A DNA stretch of 8,342 nucleotides from Candidatus Dormiibacterota bacterium (GCA_003151665.1 PLYD01000275.1:1-8342), one strand, 5' to 3'; positions 1 through 7,452 are shown, counted from the stretch's first letter. Made by a program: numbers and translations. Notes: generated from the sequence alone by a model not told the origin.

Positions 1-1
1 G

Positions 2-82
2 ACCACCGACCTCGAAACCGAGCCTTCGACCCACGAGTGCGAATGCCCCGAACCCTGTAACTGCGACCACGAGAACGAGTGA
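2..82 (+). CDS. C-terminal tail of an upstream gene, Cys-rich and acidic (5' end outside window)
   Basis: An open frame enters from the left edge and ends at TGA 80-82, overlapping the next gene's GTG start by four bases (GTGA, 79-82). The visible 26 residues end in HECECPEPCNCDHENE: four cysteines in a C-x-C-x3-C-x-C arrangement, flanked by His and Asp/Glu, which resembles a small metal-binding tail. About 80% of its third codon positions are G or C, as expected for coding sequence here, and frame 1 is closed by a stop at 58-60. The family cannot be recognised from the tail alone. The overlap suggests translational coupling with the lyase gene. The assignment rests on one short open frame, so confidence is moderate. 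Confidence 0.5.
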   Translation, partial: TTDLETEPSTHECECPEPCNCDHENE

Positions 83-1218
83 AGAAGCCGCACATGGACC
101 TTGTCTCGACGCCCCTGCTCCCCGAAGGCTTCAAGGTTCCCGCCTCGCGAAATGAGGAGCCCAGCAAGCGCCTGCGCCGCCTCCTCGCCACGAAGCCCTA
201 TGTCTTCGGTCCCGGCGTGTACGACCCCTTCGGCGCCGAGCTCGTCATGTACCACGGATTCGACGCGGTCTACTTCAGCGGCTATTCGTTCGCCATCGGT
301 CACCTCGGCACGACGGACATGGACATCTATTCCTCGGTCGAGATCGCCGATGGCGCACGCCGCACAGTGAGCGCCCTTCGCAAGTTCCAGCTCACCATGG
401 CGATGGGCGACCCCGACAAGGGCGCAGCCCCCGTCCACCTCGAGATTCCTCCAGTCGTCGTCGACATGGATGCCGGCTACGGCAACTTGTTCAACGTCCA
501 GAGGACTGTCGACCTGTATGTGAGAGCCGGCGTGGCGGCGGCACACCTTGAGGACCAGGTGATGCCCAAGCGCTGCGGTCACATCGCGGGCAAGGCGCTG
601 ATCTCCGCTGACGAGTTCGTCGGCAAGCTGAAGATGATGCGCAACGCTGCCGACGACCTCGGCCACACGGACTTCGTGATCATCGCTCGCACCGACGGGG
701 TGTCTGCATCCGAGGCGCCCGAAACCAAGCGCGGCATCCAGCTCGCTATCGATCGAGGGCTGCGCTACATGGACAGCGGGGTGCCCGACCTCCTGTGGTG
801 CGAGTTCCCCACTGCTGAGCGGGGGCCGACGGAGCAGTTCTGCAGCGAGATCCGCAAGCGCTTCCCGAAGGCCCGCTTTGCCTTCAACTACTCGTCATCG
901 TTCAAGTGGCACAACGAAAAGAACCCCATCACCTGGGCTGACCTGGGCGAGCTGGGTGTCGGCTTCATCTTCATCACCCTCGCCCTCCAGCATGCAGCCG
1001 GTCACGGCATGTCGGTCCTGCTCGACGACCTCAAGACGAAGAAGGAAGAGGGCTACATGGCGCTTCAGCGCAAGGAGTGGGATGGGGCAGACATCCCGAC
1101 GAAGAGTCATCACCTCTTCACAGGCGTCCCCTACCACCAGCACGTGGGCAAGGAATACGGAGCGACACGGCTGAGCGAGGACATGGACGAGCACCTTGAA
1201 GTGTCGAAAGTAGTCTAG
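79..1218 (+). CDS. isocitrate lyase / PEP mutase superfamily protein, isocitrate-lyase-like
   Basis: This is a 379-residue Mg-dependent carbon-carbon lyase of the ICL/PEPM superfamily, probably cytosolic and cleaving isocitrate (glyoxylate shunt) or a related 2-alkylmalate-type acid. Visible signatures are SGYS (67-70, glyoxylate-site loop, SGWQ in classical ICL), DMDAGYG (129-135, metal-binding Asp), HLED (156-159), the catalytic loop KRCGH (164-168, Cys166), ARTDG (203-207), LWCE (239-242), NYSSSFKW (270-277, matching ICL NCSPSFNW), FITLALQH (297-304) and a C-terminal HQHVGKEY resembling ICL HQREVGTGY. The last three favour isocitrate lyase over methylisocitrate lyase PrpB. It is shorter than bacterial ICL (about 430 residues), and several substrate-site positions differ (Trp to Tyr at 69; Cys, Pro and Asn to Tyr, Ser and Lys in the NCSPSFNW motif), so specificity is uncertain. 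The GTG start overlaps the upstream stop; an ATG at 94 is the alternative. No good Shine-Dalgarno precedes the GTG, which fits coupling. Confidence 0.85.
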   Translation: MKKPHMDLVSTPLLPEGFKVPASRNEEPSKRLRRLLATKPYVFGPGVYDPFGAELVMYHGFDAVYFSGYSFAIGHLGTTDMDIYSSVEIADGARRTVSALRKFQLTMAMGDPDKGAAPVHLEIPPVVVDMDAGYGNLFNVQRTVDLYVRAGVAAAHLEDQVMPKRCGHIAGKALISADEFVGKLKMMRNAADDLGHTDFVIIARTDGVSASEAPETKRGIQLAIDRGLRYMDSGVPDLLWCEFPTAERGPTEQFCSEIRKRFPKARFAFNYSSSFKWHNEKNPITWADLGELGVGFIFITLALQHAAGHGMSVLLDDLKTKKEEGYMALQRKEWDGADIPTKSHHLFTGVPYHQHVGKEYGATRLSEDMDEHLEVSKVV

Positions 1219-1228
1219 GGTCGATCCT

Positions 1229-1269
1229 CCCCGCTTCCTGCGGGGTCCCCGCGCCGGTGGTGCGCGGGG
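1229..1269 (+). terminator. two tandem GC-rich hairpins after the lyase gene
   Basis: Eleven bases after the lyase stop there is a perfect 6-bp stem, CCCCGC (1229-1234) with GCGGGG (1240-1245), loop TTCCT. One base later comes a perfect 8-bp stem, CCCCGCGC (1247-1254) with GCGCGGGG (1262-1269), loop CGGTGGT. No T-tract follows, so an intrinsic terminator of classical form is not shown. The position between two separately spaced genes fits transcription termination or mRNA 3'-end protection. The arms share sequence and could pair in alternative ways. Confidence 0.55.
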
Positions 1270-1302
1270 GGAGGTGCTCCGAAGCGCCGGAGGGGACGTC
1301 CA

Positions 1303-1331
1303 GACTTGCACCCCTCGGACGCCTCTAGACT
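1303..1331 (+). promoter_or_regulatory. candidate promoter for sppA with -10 TAGACT
   Basis: TAGACT at 1326-1331 is a good match to the actinobacterial-type -10 hexamer. A TTGCAC at 1306-1311 looks like a -35 but leaves only 14 bp of spacer, so the -35 is weak or differently placed. Transcription would start near 1338, four or five bases before GTG 1343, giving an almost leaderless mRNA. This fits the lack of a usable Shine-Dalgarno before that codon. It is a pattern match only. Confidence 0.35.
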
Positions 1332-1342
1332 TCGGCCTGAGG

Positions 1343-3025
1343 GTGATTACCTATCCATTCCGTTATATCGCGTGGCTCATCTCAAGCTTTCGCCGCGCGC
1401 TGCGCAGATCCCCCGACTACGTACTTTTCCTCCTCGAGGACGATCTGCCCGCCCTCCCCGATCCCCCACTCCCGCGATGGCAGCGCCTCTTCTCCAAACC
1501 CCGCCTGAGCCTCAAGGAACTTGGCGACCGGTTCGATCTGATCGCGCGGGAGCCAAGGACCGTCGGCGTCGTGCTGCACCTGCGCCCGGTTCCGATGTCG
1601 ATGGCGACGCTGCAAGACCTCCGCGACCTCATCTCGAGGCTGCGCGCCAAGGGCAAGAGAGTCATTGCCTGGGCGCCGTTCTATACCAATGCGACCTACT
1701 ACCTGGCCTGCGCATGCGACGAGATTCTGCTGATGCCGGCGGGCTCAATCCAACCGCTCGGATTCGCATCCACCGGGATGTTTCTTGGCGACGCGCTGGC
1801 GAGATTCGGTATCGAGGCCGACTTCGTACAGGTCTCGCCCTACAAATCGGCGGCCGATGTGCTGACCAAGTCGAAGATGTCGGACGAGCTTCGCGAGCAG
1901 ATCACGTGGTTGCTCGACTCGCAGCATAAGGAGCTGGCGGGGGCCATCGCCCGTAGCCGGGGCGTCACCGAGCGTGACGCGAAAGCGCTGATCGACTCCT
2001 CGCCTTATTCCGACGACGACGCACGGGCTAAGCACATCGTGGACGGCGTGGTCTCCGAGGAGGACCTCACCAACCATCTCGCGAGCGGCTCGCGCGTCCA
2101 GATCGCGGCCTGGCCTCAGGCGGAGCGCACGGTGCGCAGGCCCGCACCCACGCTTGGCCGAGGCAAATACGTCGCCATCCTCCGAATCGAAGGGACGATC
2201 ATCGATGGGCGCTCCGGGCGGCTACCGATCAAGCCACCGATCGACATCCCGATCATCGGCGACAGCCGCGCCGGCGACATCACCATCGTCCAGCTCGCAC
2301 GACAGGTCGCAGCGGACAAACGTGCTGCGGCCGCCGTCCTTTACGTAAACTCGCGGGGCGGCTCAGCCACTGCATCGGAGGCGATGCGCCAGGCCCTCGA
2401 CCAGATCAACTCGCTCAAGCCGCTGGTGGTCGTGATGGGCCCGGTCGCAGCCTCGGGCGGCTACTGGGTCGCGACTCCCGGGCGCTGGATCGTTGCCCGG
2501 CCGGGCACCCTGACCGGCTCCATCGGCGTGCTCAGCGGAAAGCTGGTGACTGGCGGCCTTTGGGAGAAGCTTCACGCCCACCGCGAAACGATCGTGTTCG
2601 GAAAGCACGCCGGAATGAGCAGCGACGATACCGCCTACTCGAAGGAGGAACGTCAGATCGTCAAGGCAGAGATCGACCGGATCTACGGCCTCTTCCTCGA
2701 CGTGGTCGCGCGGGCGCGCGGTATGACACGCGAAGAGGTACACCCCATCGCGGCGGGGAGAGTCTGGACCGGGGCGCAGGCCCTTGAGAGAAGGCTCGTC
2801 GATGAGCTGGGTGGCTTGGACTCGGGAGTGCGGAAGGCGCGAGCCCTGGCCGGTCTGACCGAAGGCGCGCCAGTCCGCGAGGTGCGCGGGCCGCGCCGCT
2901 TCATTTCGCCTCAAGGAAGCGAAGGCGCGGCCGGCTACATCGGCTGGCTGTTGCAGAGCGTGGCGCTTTTGAATCGAGCGCCTGCGCTTGCGGTTGTCAA
3001 CTTCATTGGCGACGAGCTCGGATGA
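1343..3025 (+). CDS. sppA: signal peptide peptidase SppA, two-domain (67K type) Ser/Lys protease
   Basis: Membrane-associated serine protease (family S49, protease IV) that degrades cleaved signal peptides. From GTG 1343 it has 560 residues, the usual length of the two-domain form. It begins with a short hydrophobic, probably membrane-associating stretch (YPFRYIAWLISSF, residues 4-16) and basic residues. The N-domain carries the general base in SPYKSAAD (Lys168). The C-domain carries the nucleophile in PVAASGGYW (Ser371) and the typical TLTGSIGVL (389-397). The Lys-Ser spacing of 203 matches E. coli SppA (Lys209, Ser409; 200), so the enzyme should be active. GTG 1274 would add 23 residues but lies five bases after the tandem hairpins, and the extra codons have poor GC at third positions, so GTG 1343 behind a TAGACT -10 is preferred; this start is uncertain. 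Its TGA overlaps the next ATG (ATGA), suggesting a former operon with the methyltransferase. Confidence 0.9.
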   Translation: MITYPFRYIAWLISSFRRALRRSPDYVLFLLEDDLPALPDPPLPRWQRLFSKPRLSLKELGDRFDLIAREPRTVGVVLHLRPVPMSMATLQDLRDLISRLRAKGKRVIAWAPFYTNATYYLACACDEILLMPAGSIQPLGFASTGMFLGDALARFGIEADFVQVSPYKSAADVLTKSKMSDELREQITWLLDSQHKELAGAIARSRGVTERDAKALIDSSPYSDDDARAKHIVDGVVSEEDLTNHLASGSRVQIAAWPQAERTVRRPAPTLGRGKYVAILRIEGTIIDGRSGRLPIKPPIDIPIIGDSRAGDITIVQLARQVAADKRAAAAVLYVNSRGGSATASEAMRQALDQINSLKPLVVVMGPVAASGGYWVATPGRWIVARPGTLTGSIGVLSGKLVTGGLWEKLHAHRETIVFGKHAGMSSDDTAYSKEERQIVKAEIDRIYGLFLDVVARARGMTREEVHPIAAGRVWTGAQALERRLVDELGGLDSGVRKARALAGLTEGAPVREVRGPRRFISPQGSEGAAGYIGWLLQSVALLNRAPALAVVNFIGDELG

Positions 3026-3530
3026 CTGAACCTGACACATCGGATGCGCTGACCGACGAACTGTTCTGGCCTGCGTACTGGCAAAATCTGAAGCTCCCAG
3101 TCGCGGCCGATGAGGCAAAGGCACGGCCGTACGAGAGGGAGATTCTCAAGGTTCTCAAACGGTTCGGCCCCAAACACGCGGGCTCCCGCATCGTCGAGAT
3201 CGGCGGCGCGCCCGGCGGCTACCTCGCTTACTTCGCAAGAGCTTCCGATGATCCGCAAACATGTCGAGCTGGCCAAGCCGGGCGCCGTGATCATGGTCGG
3301 TCTGCCGAACTTCCTTGGGATCAACAAGCACGTCCTGAGACGGACACGCCCGGAGATGTTCAGCCTCAACCTGACGACTATGGATAGCCGAACGCGCGGA
3401 GCCGCTGGTCAACCTTCCGATCCGCGCCGCAGCTCGGCTGATGGACAACCTTGGTCCGGTACACAGGTGGAATTCCGGGGCGTGGAGCGGCTACGCGATG
3501 GGCGTGTACAGGACTCCGGGCGGCGACTGA
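3022..3530 (+). pseudogene. class I SAM-dependent methyltransferase, broken by two internal deletions with frame changes
   Basis: Three family-like segments sit in three different frames. Frame 1 from ATG 3022 encodes an intact-looking N-terminus with SAM-binding motif I, VEIGGAPGGYLAYFAR, ending near 3240. Frame 2 from about 3239 resumes at LPMIRKHVELAKPG, then VGLPNFLGIN, the late core of the same fold, to about 3385. Frame 3 from about 3384 gives the C-terminus, with NSGAWSGYAMGVYR and a stop at TGA 3528-3530. From my recall of family members (about 290 residues), some 80 residues are missing at the first junction (motifs II to IV) and some 45-50 at the second. Only about 165 residues' worth remains, so single-base sequencing errors cannot explain it. 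The start overlaps the sppA stop by ATGA, so the parent gene was probably in the sppA operon. Loss of the catalytic core implies no methyltransferase activity. The substrate is unknown. Confidence 0.8.
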
Positions 3531-3545
3531 TTCGCGAAGCGGCGG

Positions 3546-5939
3546 TTAACTAGCGAGTGAGGGAAACCGCCACGGTTGACGCTCGCGCATCATCTCGTAG
3601 ATGGCGTTTACAATGCTTTCGCGGTTGGGCTTGGTGAAGTAGTCGCCGTCCGGACCATACGCAGGCCGGTTCGGCGATGCGGCTAGCGTGCGTGGGGCCG
3701 AGTCGAGGTGCCACCATCCCTGCTGGATCTCCAGCACCTGCTGCATCATGAAAGCTGACGCGCCGCCGGGCATGTCCTCGTCGAGAAACAGCACGGCGTG
3801 GGTTCTCTCCAGCGAGCGGACTAGCGTGTGGTCGACGTCGAACGGGTTGAGGGTCTGGACGTCGATGACCTCTGCGGAAACCCCGAGGTCCTGGAGCATC
3901 GCAGCGGCTTCCAGCGCAATCGCGCAGCAAGCGCCGTACGTCACCACCGTCATATCTGATCCCTGCCGCAGAACCTCGGGCACGCCCAGGGGAACCGTGA
4001 ACTCCCCTACGTTGTCAGGCACTCGTTCCTTGAGGCGGTATCCATTGAGCACTTCGATGACGAGCGCAGGGTTGTCCCCACGGAACAGCGTGTTGTAGAA
4101 GCCTGCCGCCTGGGTCATGTTGCGGGGCACCGCGACGTAGATGCCGCGCAGGGCGTTGAGGACGACAGCCATCGGCGAGCCCGAGTGCCAGATGCCGACG
4201 AGGCGATGTCCTTTCGTACGAATGACGACTGGCGCCTTCTGGCCCCCGACGGTGCGCCAGTGCAGGCTCGCAAGGTCGTCGGACGCGGTCTGGAGCGCGT
4301 ACAGGAAATAGTCCAGGTACTGGATGTCGCAGATCGGGCGCAAGCCGCGCATCGCCGAGCCTATCGATTGGCCCAGGATTGTCGCCTCGCGGATGCCGGT
4401 GTCTGTCACGCGCAGCTCTCCATACTTCGCCTGCAAGCCCTCGAAAACGAGGTTGACGTCGCCGAGCTTCCCGACGTCCTCGCCGATCACGAACAGCCGC
4501 GGATCGCGGGCGAAGTTGGCGTCGAAGTTGCGAAGCAGCACCTGCCGGCCATCGACAGTTGGCGACTTGTCGGAGTATTCAGCCGGCACCACCGGCACCT
4601 TCAACGGCGAGTGCTCTGAGCGGCTGTAGAGGTGTGAGTTGTAGCGCTCCAGGTTCTCGCGCTCGTACTCCTTGAGGAAGCGGGCCAGCGCCGAGCGCTG
4701 GGGCGAGTCGGTGCCGCGCAGCTCGTAGAGGGCTCGGGATGCGCTCGAGATCACCTGGGAGCGGGTCACCTTCGAAGCCTCCGAAAGGGTGTCGGTCATC
4801 TCTGCGACCTGGGACGAATCGCTGCGCTTGAGGATCGCGACCAGGCGGTCTCGTTCGTCGCGTATCGGTGACTGGAACGCTTCCCACGCAAGATCGCGAG
4901 CGGCCTCGACCGCCTCTTTGTCAGCGGCCTCCCAGCCCTCGATCTGCGACTCGCTCGCGATCCCCGACTCGATCATCCAATCCCGCATTCGGGCAATGCA
5001 GTCGAACTCCTTCTCGAACTGCAAGCGCTCCTTGGTCTTGTAGCGCTCGTGGCTGCCGCTGGTGGAATGCCCTTGCGGCTGGGTTAGCTCGTTGATGTGG
5101 AAGAGCGCCGGTTTTTGCTCGCGCCTCACGCGCTCGACTCCATTGACGTAGGCCTCGACGAGGGCCGGGTAGTCCCAGCCCGGCACGACGTGGATGTCGA
5201 TCCCGGGGCGGTCGTCAGGGATGAAGCCGCGCAGGACATCCGAGATCGATGCCTTGGTGGTCTCGGCCGTGATCGGCACCGAGATGCCATAGCCGTCGTC
5301 CCAAACCGACAGAGCGACAGGCACCTGCAGCACGCCGATGGCGTTCACCGTCTCCCAGAACGGACCCTCGCTGGTGGCAGCGTCACCGATGGTGCCGAAG
5401 GCGACCTCGTTGCCGTCGACTGAGAACCCGTCCTGCTCGGCCTTCAACTGGGGATTTTGGCGGTAGAGCTTCGACGCGTAGGCGAGGCCGACGAGGCGCG
5501 GCATCCAACCGGCGACGTTAGAGACGTCGGCGGTGGAGTTCGGCATGTCCACTGAGCGCAGGAACTCGCCCTTTTCATCAAGGAAACGGGTTGCGAAGTG
5601 ATTGCCCATCTGGCGGCCGCCGGATGCCGGGTCGGCATCCACGGTCGCGTTGCCGTAGAGCTGCGAGAAGAAGGCACGGATGTTGGACATCCGCGCCGCC
5701 CACATGAAGGTTTGGTCCCGGTAGTAGCCGGCCCTCCAGTCACCGGGACGAAAGGCCTTGGCCATCGCCAGCTGGGCGACCTCTTTGCCGTCGCCGAAGA
5801 TGCCGAACGTCGCGTTGCCGCGCAGCACCTCGGCACGGCCGATGATGCTCGCCCGACGGCTGCTGTAGGCCAGGCGGTAGTCGGCAATGACGGTCTCGGT
5901 GGCAAGAGAGAGCTTCGAGTTGCGCAGCGATTTTGCCAG
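3546..5939 (-). CDS. fused 2-oxoacid dehydrogenase E1 component, alpha and beta in one chain (CTG start)
   Basis: ThDP-dependent E1 decarboxylates a 2-oxoacid and passes the acyl group to the lipoyl E2 of a pyruvate or branched-chain complex. The 797-residue chain has an alpha half (about 25-420): GIFGDGKEVAQ, YYRDQT, the diphosphate-binding stretch GDAATSEG (from residue 185), then WDDGYGISVP (213-222), typical of the fused alpha/beta subfamily. After a charged linker comes the beta half (about 460-797) with VIGEDVG, TDTGIREATILG, DIQYLDYF, VVTYG, VIDVQTLNPFD and LDEDMPGG. Starting at GTG 5828 (760 residues) removes 37 upstream residues that look family-like, including DYRLAYSSRRASIIGRAEVL. 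No ATG, GTG or TTG lies between the upstream in-frame TAA (5946-5948) and 5828, but a CTG at 5939-5937 sits 9 bases after GGGAGG. The gene lies 78 bp after the HTH-TPR gene and converges on the methyltransferase pseudogene. No E2 or E3 gene is in view, so the substrate is undecided. Confidence 0.88.
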   Translation of the reverse strand: MAKSLRNSKLSLATETVIADYRLAYSSRRASIIGRAEVLRGNATFGIFGDGKEVAQLAMAKAFRPGDWRAGYYRDQTFMWAARMSNIRAFFSQLYGNATVDADPASGGRQMGNHFATRFLDEKGEFLRSVDMPNSTADVSNVAGWMPRLVGLAYASKLYRQNPQLKAEQDGFSVDGNEVAFGTIGDAATSEGPFWETVNAIGVLQVPVALSVWDDGYGISVPITAETTKASISDVLRGFIPDDRPGIDIHVVPGWDYPALVEAYVNGVERVRREQKPALFHINELTQPQGHSTSGSHERYKTKERLQFEKEFDCIARMRDWMIESGIASESQIEGWEAADKEAVEAARDLAWEAFQSPIRDERDRLVAILKRSDSSQVAEMTDTLSEASKVTRSQVISSASRALYELRGTDSPQRSALARFLKEYERENLERYNSHLYSRSEHSPLKVPVVPAEYSDKSPTVDGRQVLLRNFDANFARDPRLFVIGEDVGKLGDVNLVFEGLQAKYGELRVTDTGIREATILGQSIGSAMRGLRPICDIQYLDYFLYALQTASDDLASLHWRTVGGQKAPVVIRTKGHRLVGIWHSGSPMAVVLNALRGIYVAVPRNMTQAAGFYNTLFRGDNPALVIEVLNGYRLKERVPDNVGEFTVPLGVPEVLRQGSDMTVVTYGACCAIALEAAAMLQDLGVSAEVIDVQTLNPFDVDHTLVRSLERTHAVLFLDEDMPGGASAFMMQQVLEIQQGWWHLDSAPRTLAASPNRPAYGPDGDYFTKPNRESIVNAIYEMMRERQPWRFPSLAS

Positions 5940-5954
5940 CCGGACTTACCTCCC
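5937..5954 (-). promoter_or_regulatory. Shine-Dalgarno GGGAGG and CTG start codon of the E1 gene
   Basis: On the minus strand GGGAGG occupies 5954-5949, followed by nine bases and then CTG (5939-5937) opening the frame (M)AKSLRN. An in-frame TAA directly follows the Shine-Dalgarno, so the protein cannot begin further upstream. The strong site and correct spacing make CTG the best start. A sequencing error in an original ATG or GTG is the main alternative. Confidence 0.65.
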
Positions 5955-6017
5955 TACGCTTTTCTGTGCGCCCTGGGCGAGCTGCAAATCTACGTTAGCC
6001 CAAATTGTGTCCGGAGG

Positions 6018-7424
6018 CTACGCGGTAGTGGCTCGTTCCTCGGACTCGTCGTCCTCCGGCTGGAGCAGGCCTGGCCGGCTCGCCGAGAAGGCCTTCTTCA
6101 TGTGCGCATACGCGTCTTTCAGCTGCCCGCGCTTCTCGAGGATCTCCGCATAGATGCCGTGGCATCGAAGCAAGCGCTCTTCGACGCCGACCGCAGTCAG
6201 CCCCTGGATCGCGATCGCGAACTCAGTGTCAACCAGCTCGTTGTCCCCCACCTCGGCCGCGATTCTGCCCAACCAGACATGGGCCTCAGCGACGTTGGCC
6301 GCTTCCTTCATTCGCTCCGCCATATCGAGCGCCTGCTCGGCAAACTGCCGGGCGGCCTGGACGTTGCCCTGGACGAGGCTGAGCTCGCACAGGCTCATCA
6401 GGACGTGGCTGCGTCCCGCCTCGAGCTTGGCCTCTTCGGCGAGCTCGAGCGAACGGTCCAGGTGCTTGTGGGCTGCCGCGCGGTCCCCCTTCGCGAGCAA
6501 GATCAGGCCCAGGTTGTTCTCGGCGCGAGCAAGCGAGGCGCGATCCCGGAGCACCTCGAGCAGGGCGATGGACCGGCCTGCGTACTTCACGGCAGCATCG
6601 ACGTGTCCCGTCTCACGATAAGCCAGGCTGAGCCCGCTGTACATCCTGGCCATTCTTCCCAGATCGAACAGTGACCCTGCCGCTTTGATGGCTTCCTCGT
6701 ACAACCTTATGCCGGCGTCCCAATCCCGGTTGGCGACATGCACGCTGGCGACGATCGCCAGCAGCCTGGCCTCTGTCGCATGGGGCACATGCTTGAGGCC
6801 ACGGCAGATGGTCACGGCCCGCTCGGCCAGGTCGAGGGCTTCCGGATGCTGGGTCATGCAGGCGACCGTGGCCTCGGAACCCATGCACTCGGCGAGCATC
6901 AGGGAGTCGTCGACTGATTCGAAGTGGGCGTGGGCGTCGCGAAGCAACGCAGCCGCTTTGTCAGGGTGGGCCAGCTGCAAATACGCCTGGGCAAGCAGGA
7001 AGCGCAGCTGGCCCAGGCGATGCGCGGATGAGCCGAGCTTGAGCAGCTCCTCACCGTGAGCGATCGCTTCCTCGTGCCGGCCCTCGGCGACCATTGCTTC
7101 CAGCTGGATCAGCCCCGTTCTCGTCTCATCAGCGCTCCCGCTCTGATCCGCGAGGAAGAACTCGACCGACTTGTCGAGGCGGCGCGCGATGTGCTCGAGG
7201 GTGGGCAGCGAGGGCCGGGTACGACCAGTCTCAATCAGGTAGACGGCGGGGGCTGTCACGCACCCTTTGCCAACCTTGGCGAGGCTGAGGCCGGCCTCAA
7301 TACGGGCCTGCTTGACCGCCCCTGGGCGGAGGTCGACTCCGGGCAGGCGCCGCTGCCCGGCACGCCGAGTTGGGCCGTCCCCGTCGGGCACCGTCACTCG
7401 CCGGCCGTCGCCGGTCTGAACCAC
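6018..7424 (-). CDS. XRE-type HTH regulator with about nine TPR repeats (RRNPP-like architecture)
   Basis: A 468-residue predicted cytoplasmic DNA-binding regulator. After a low-complexity Gly/Arg-rich leader (1-30), an XRE/Cro-type HTH spans about 33-91: LRPGAVKQARIEAGLSLAKV, then the recognition region through VYLIETGRTRPSLPTLEHIA and ending VEFFL. From about 104 to 448 a roughly 40-residue helical hairpin pattern repeats nine times (starting near 104, 140, 178, 216, 255, 295, 335, 375 and 415), with TPR-type positions such as LGLILLAKGDRAAAHKHLDRSLEL. The tail is acidic. HTH plus a TPR superhelix is the layout of peptide-binding RRNPP regulators (NprR, PlcR, Rgg, AimR), although many HTH-TPR proteins of high-GC soil bacteria have no known ligand. 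A secreted-peptide ORF lies 99 bp upstream on the same strand. The GTG at 7424 has no Shine-Dalgarno; GTG codons at residues 10 and 12 are alternatives. Family confidence is high; peptide sensing is inference. Confidence 0.85.
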   Translation of the reverse strand: MVQTGDGRRVTVPDGDGPTRRAGQRRLPGVDLRPGAVKQARIEAGLSLAKVGKGCVTAPAVYLIETGRTRPSLPTLEHIARRLDKSVEFFLADQSGSADETRTGLIQLEAMVAEGRHEEAIAHGEELLKLGSSAHRLGQLRFLLAQAYLQLAHPDKAAALLRDAHAHFESVDDSLMLAECMGSEATVACMTQHPEALDLAERAVTICRGLKHVPHATEARLLAIVASVHVANRDWDAGIRLYEEAIKAAGSLFDLGRMARMYSGLSLAYRETGHVDAAVKYAGRSIALLEVLRDRASLARAENNLGLILLAKGDRAAAHKHLDRSLELAEEAKLEAGRSHVLMSLCELSLVQGNVQAARQFAEQALDMAERMKEAANVAEAHVWLGRIAAEVGDNELVDTEFAIAIQGLTAVGVEERLLRCHGIYAEILEKRGQLKDAYAHMKKAFSASRPGLLQPEDDESEERATTA

Positions 7425-7432
7425 GCTGGCAG

Positions 7433-7452
7433 CTTAACCGAAATTACTTAAC
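7433..7452. promoter_or_regulatory. direct repeat CTTAAC x2 upstream of the HTH-TPR gene, candidate operator
   Basis: CTTAAC occurs at 7433-7438 and again at 7447-7452, 14 bp start to start, inside a short AT-rich island in otherwise GC-rich DNA. The nearer copy ends nine bases before the regulator's GTG. The position suits autoregulation or a promoter core. Related TTAA-centred hexamers occur upstream of the small peptide gene. Function is inferred from position alone. Confidence 0.4.

Noticed and set aside
1306..1929. Plus-strand TTG-initiated frame of 207 codons behind GGAGGGG
   Set aside because: It runs out of frame through sppA, and its product has no recognisable domain; the Shine-Dalgarno-like string is probably fortuitous.
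2363..3124. 253-codon open frame on the minus strand
   Set aside because: It is antisense to the catalytic half of sppA, whose Ser and GSIGV motifs are intact; composition is Arg/Ala/His-rich as expected of a shadow.
3110..3553. 147-codon plus-strand frame read as an independent intact gene
   Set aside because: Only its middle part matches a methyltransferase; both ends are out-of-frame translations of segments that match the family in other frames, so it belongs to the pseudogene.
3541..3571. Possible bidirectional terminator, GGCGGTT with AACCGCC, at the convergent gene ends
   Set aside because: The 7-bp stem has a 17-base loop, overlaps the E1 C-terminal codons and has no T-tract; too weak to call.
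5974..6013. Possible promoter of the E1 gene (GGACAC and TAGATT on the minus strand)
   Set aside because: The hexamers are poor and spaced about 15 bp apart; the gene may be cotranscribed with the HTH-TPR gene 78 bp upstream.
5598..6674. 358-codon open frame on the plus strand across the E1 and HTH-TPR genes
   Set aside because: It is antisense to two genes with clear family motifs, spans their intergenic gap and shows no recognisable domain; such shadows are common in GC-rich DNA.
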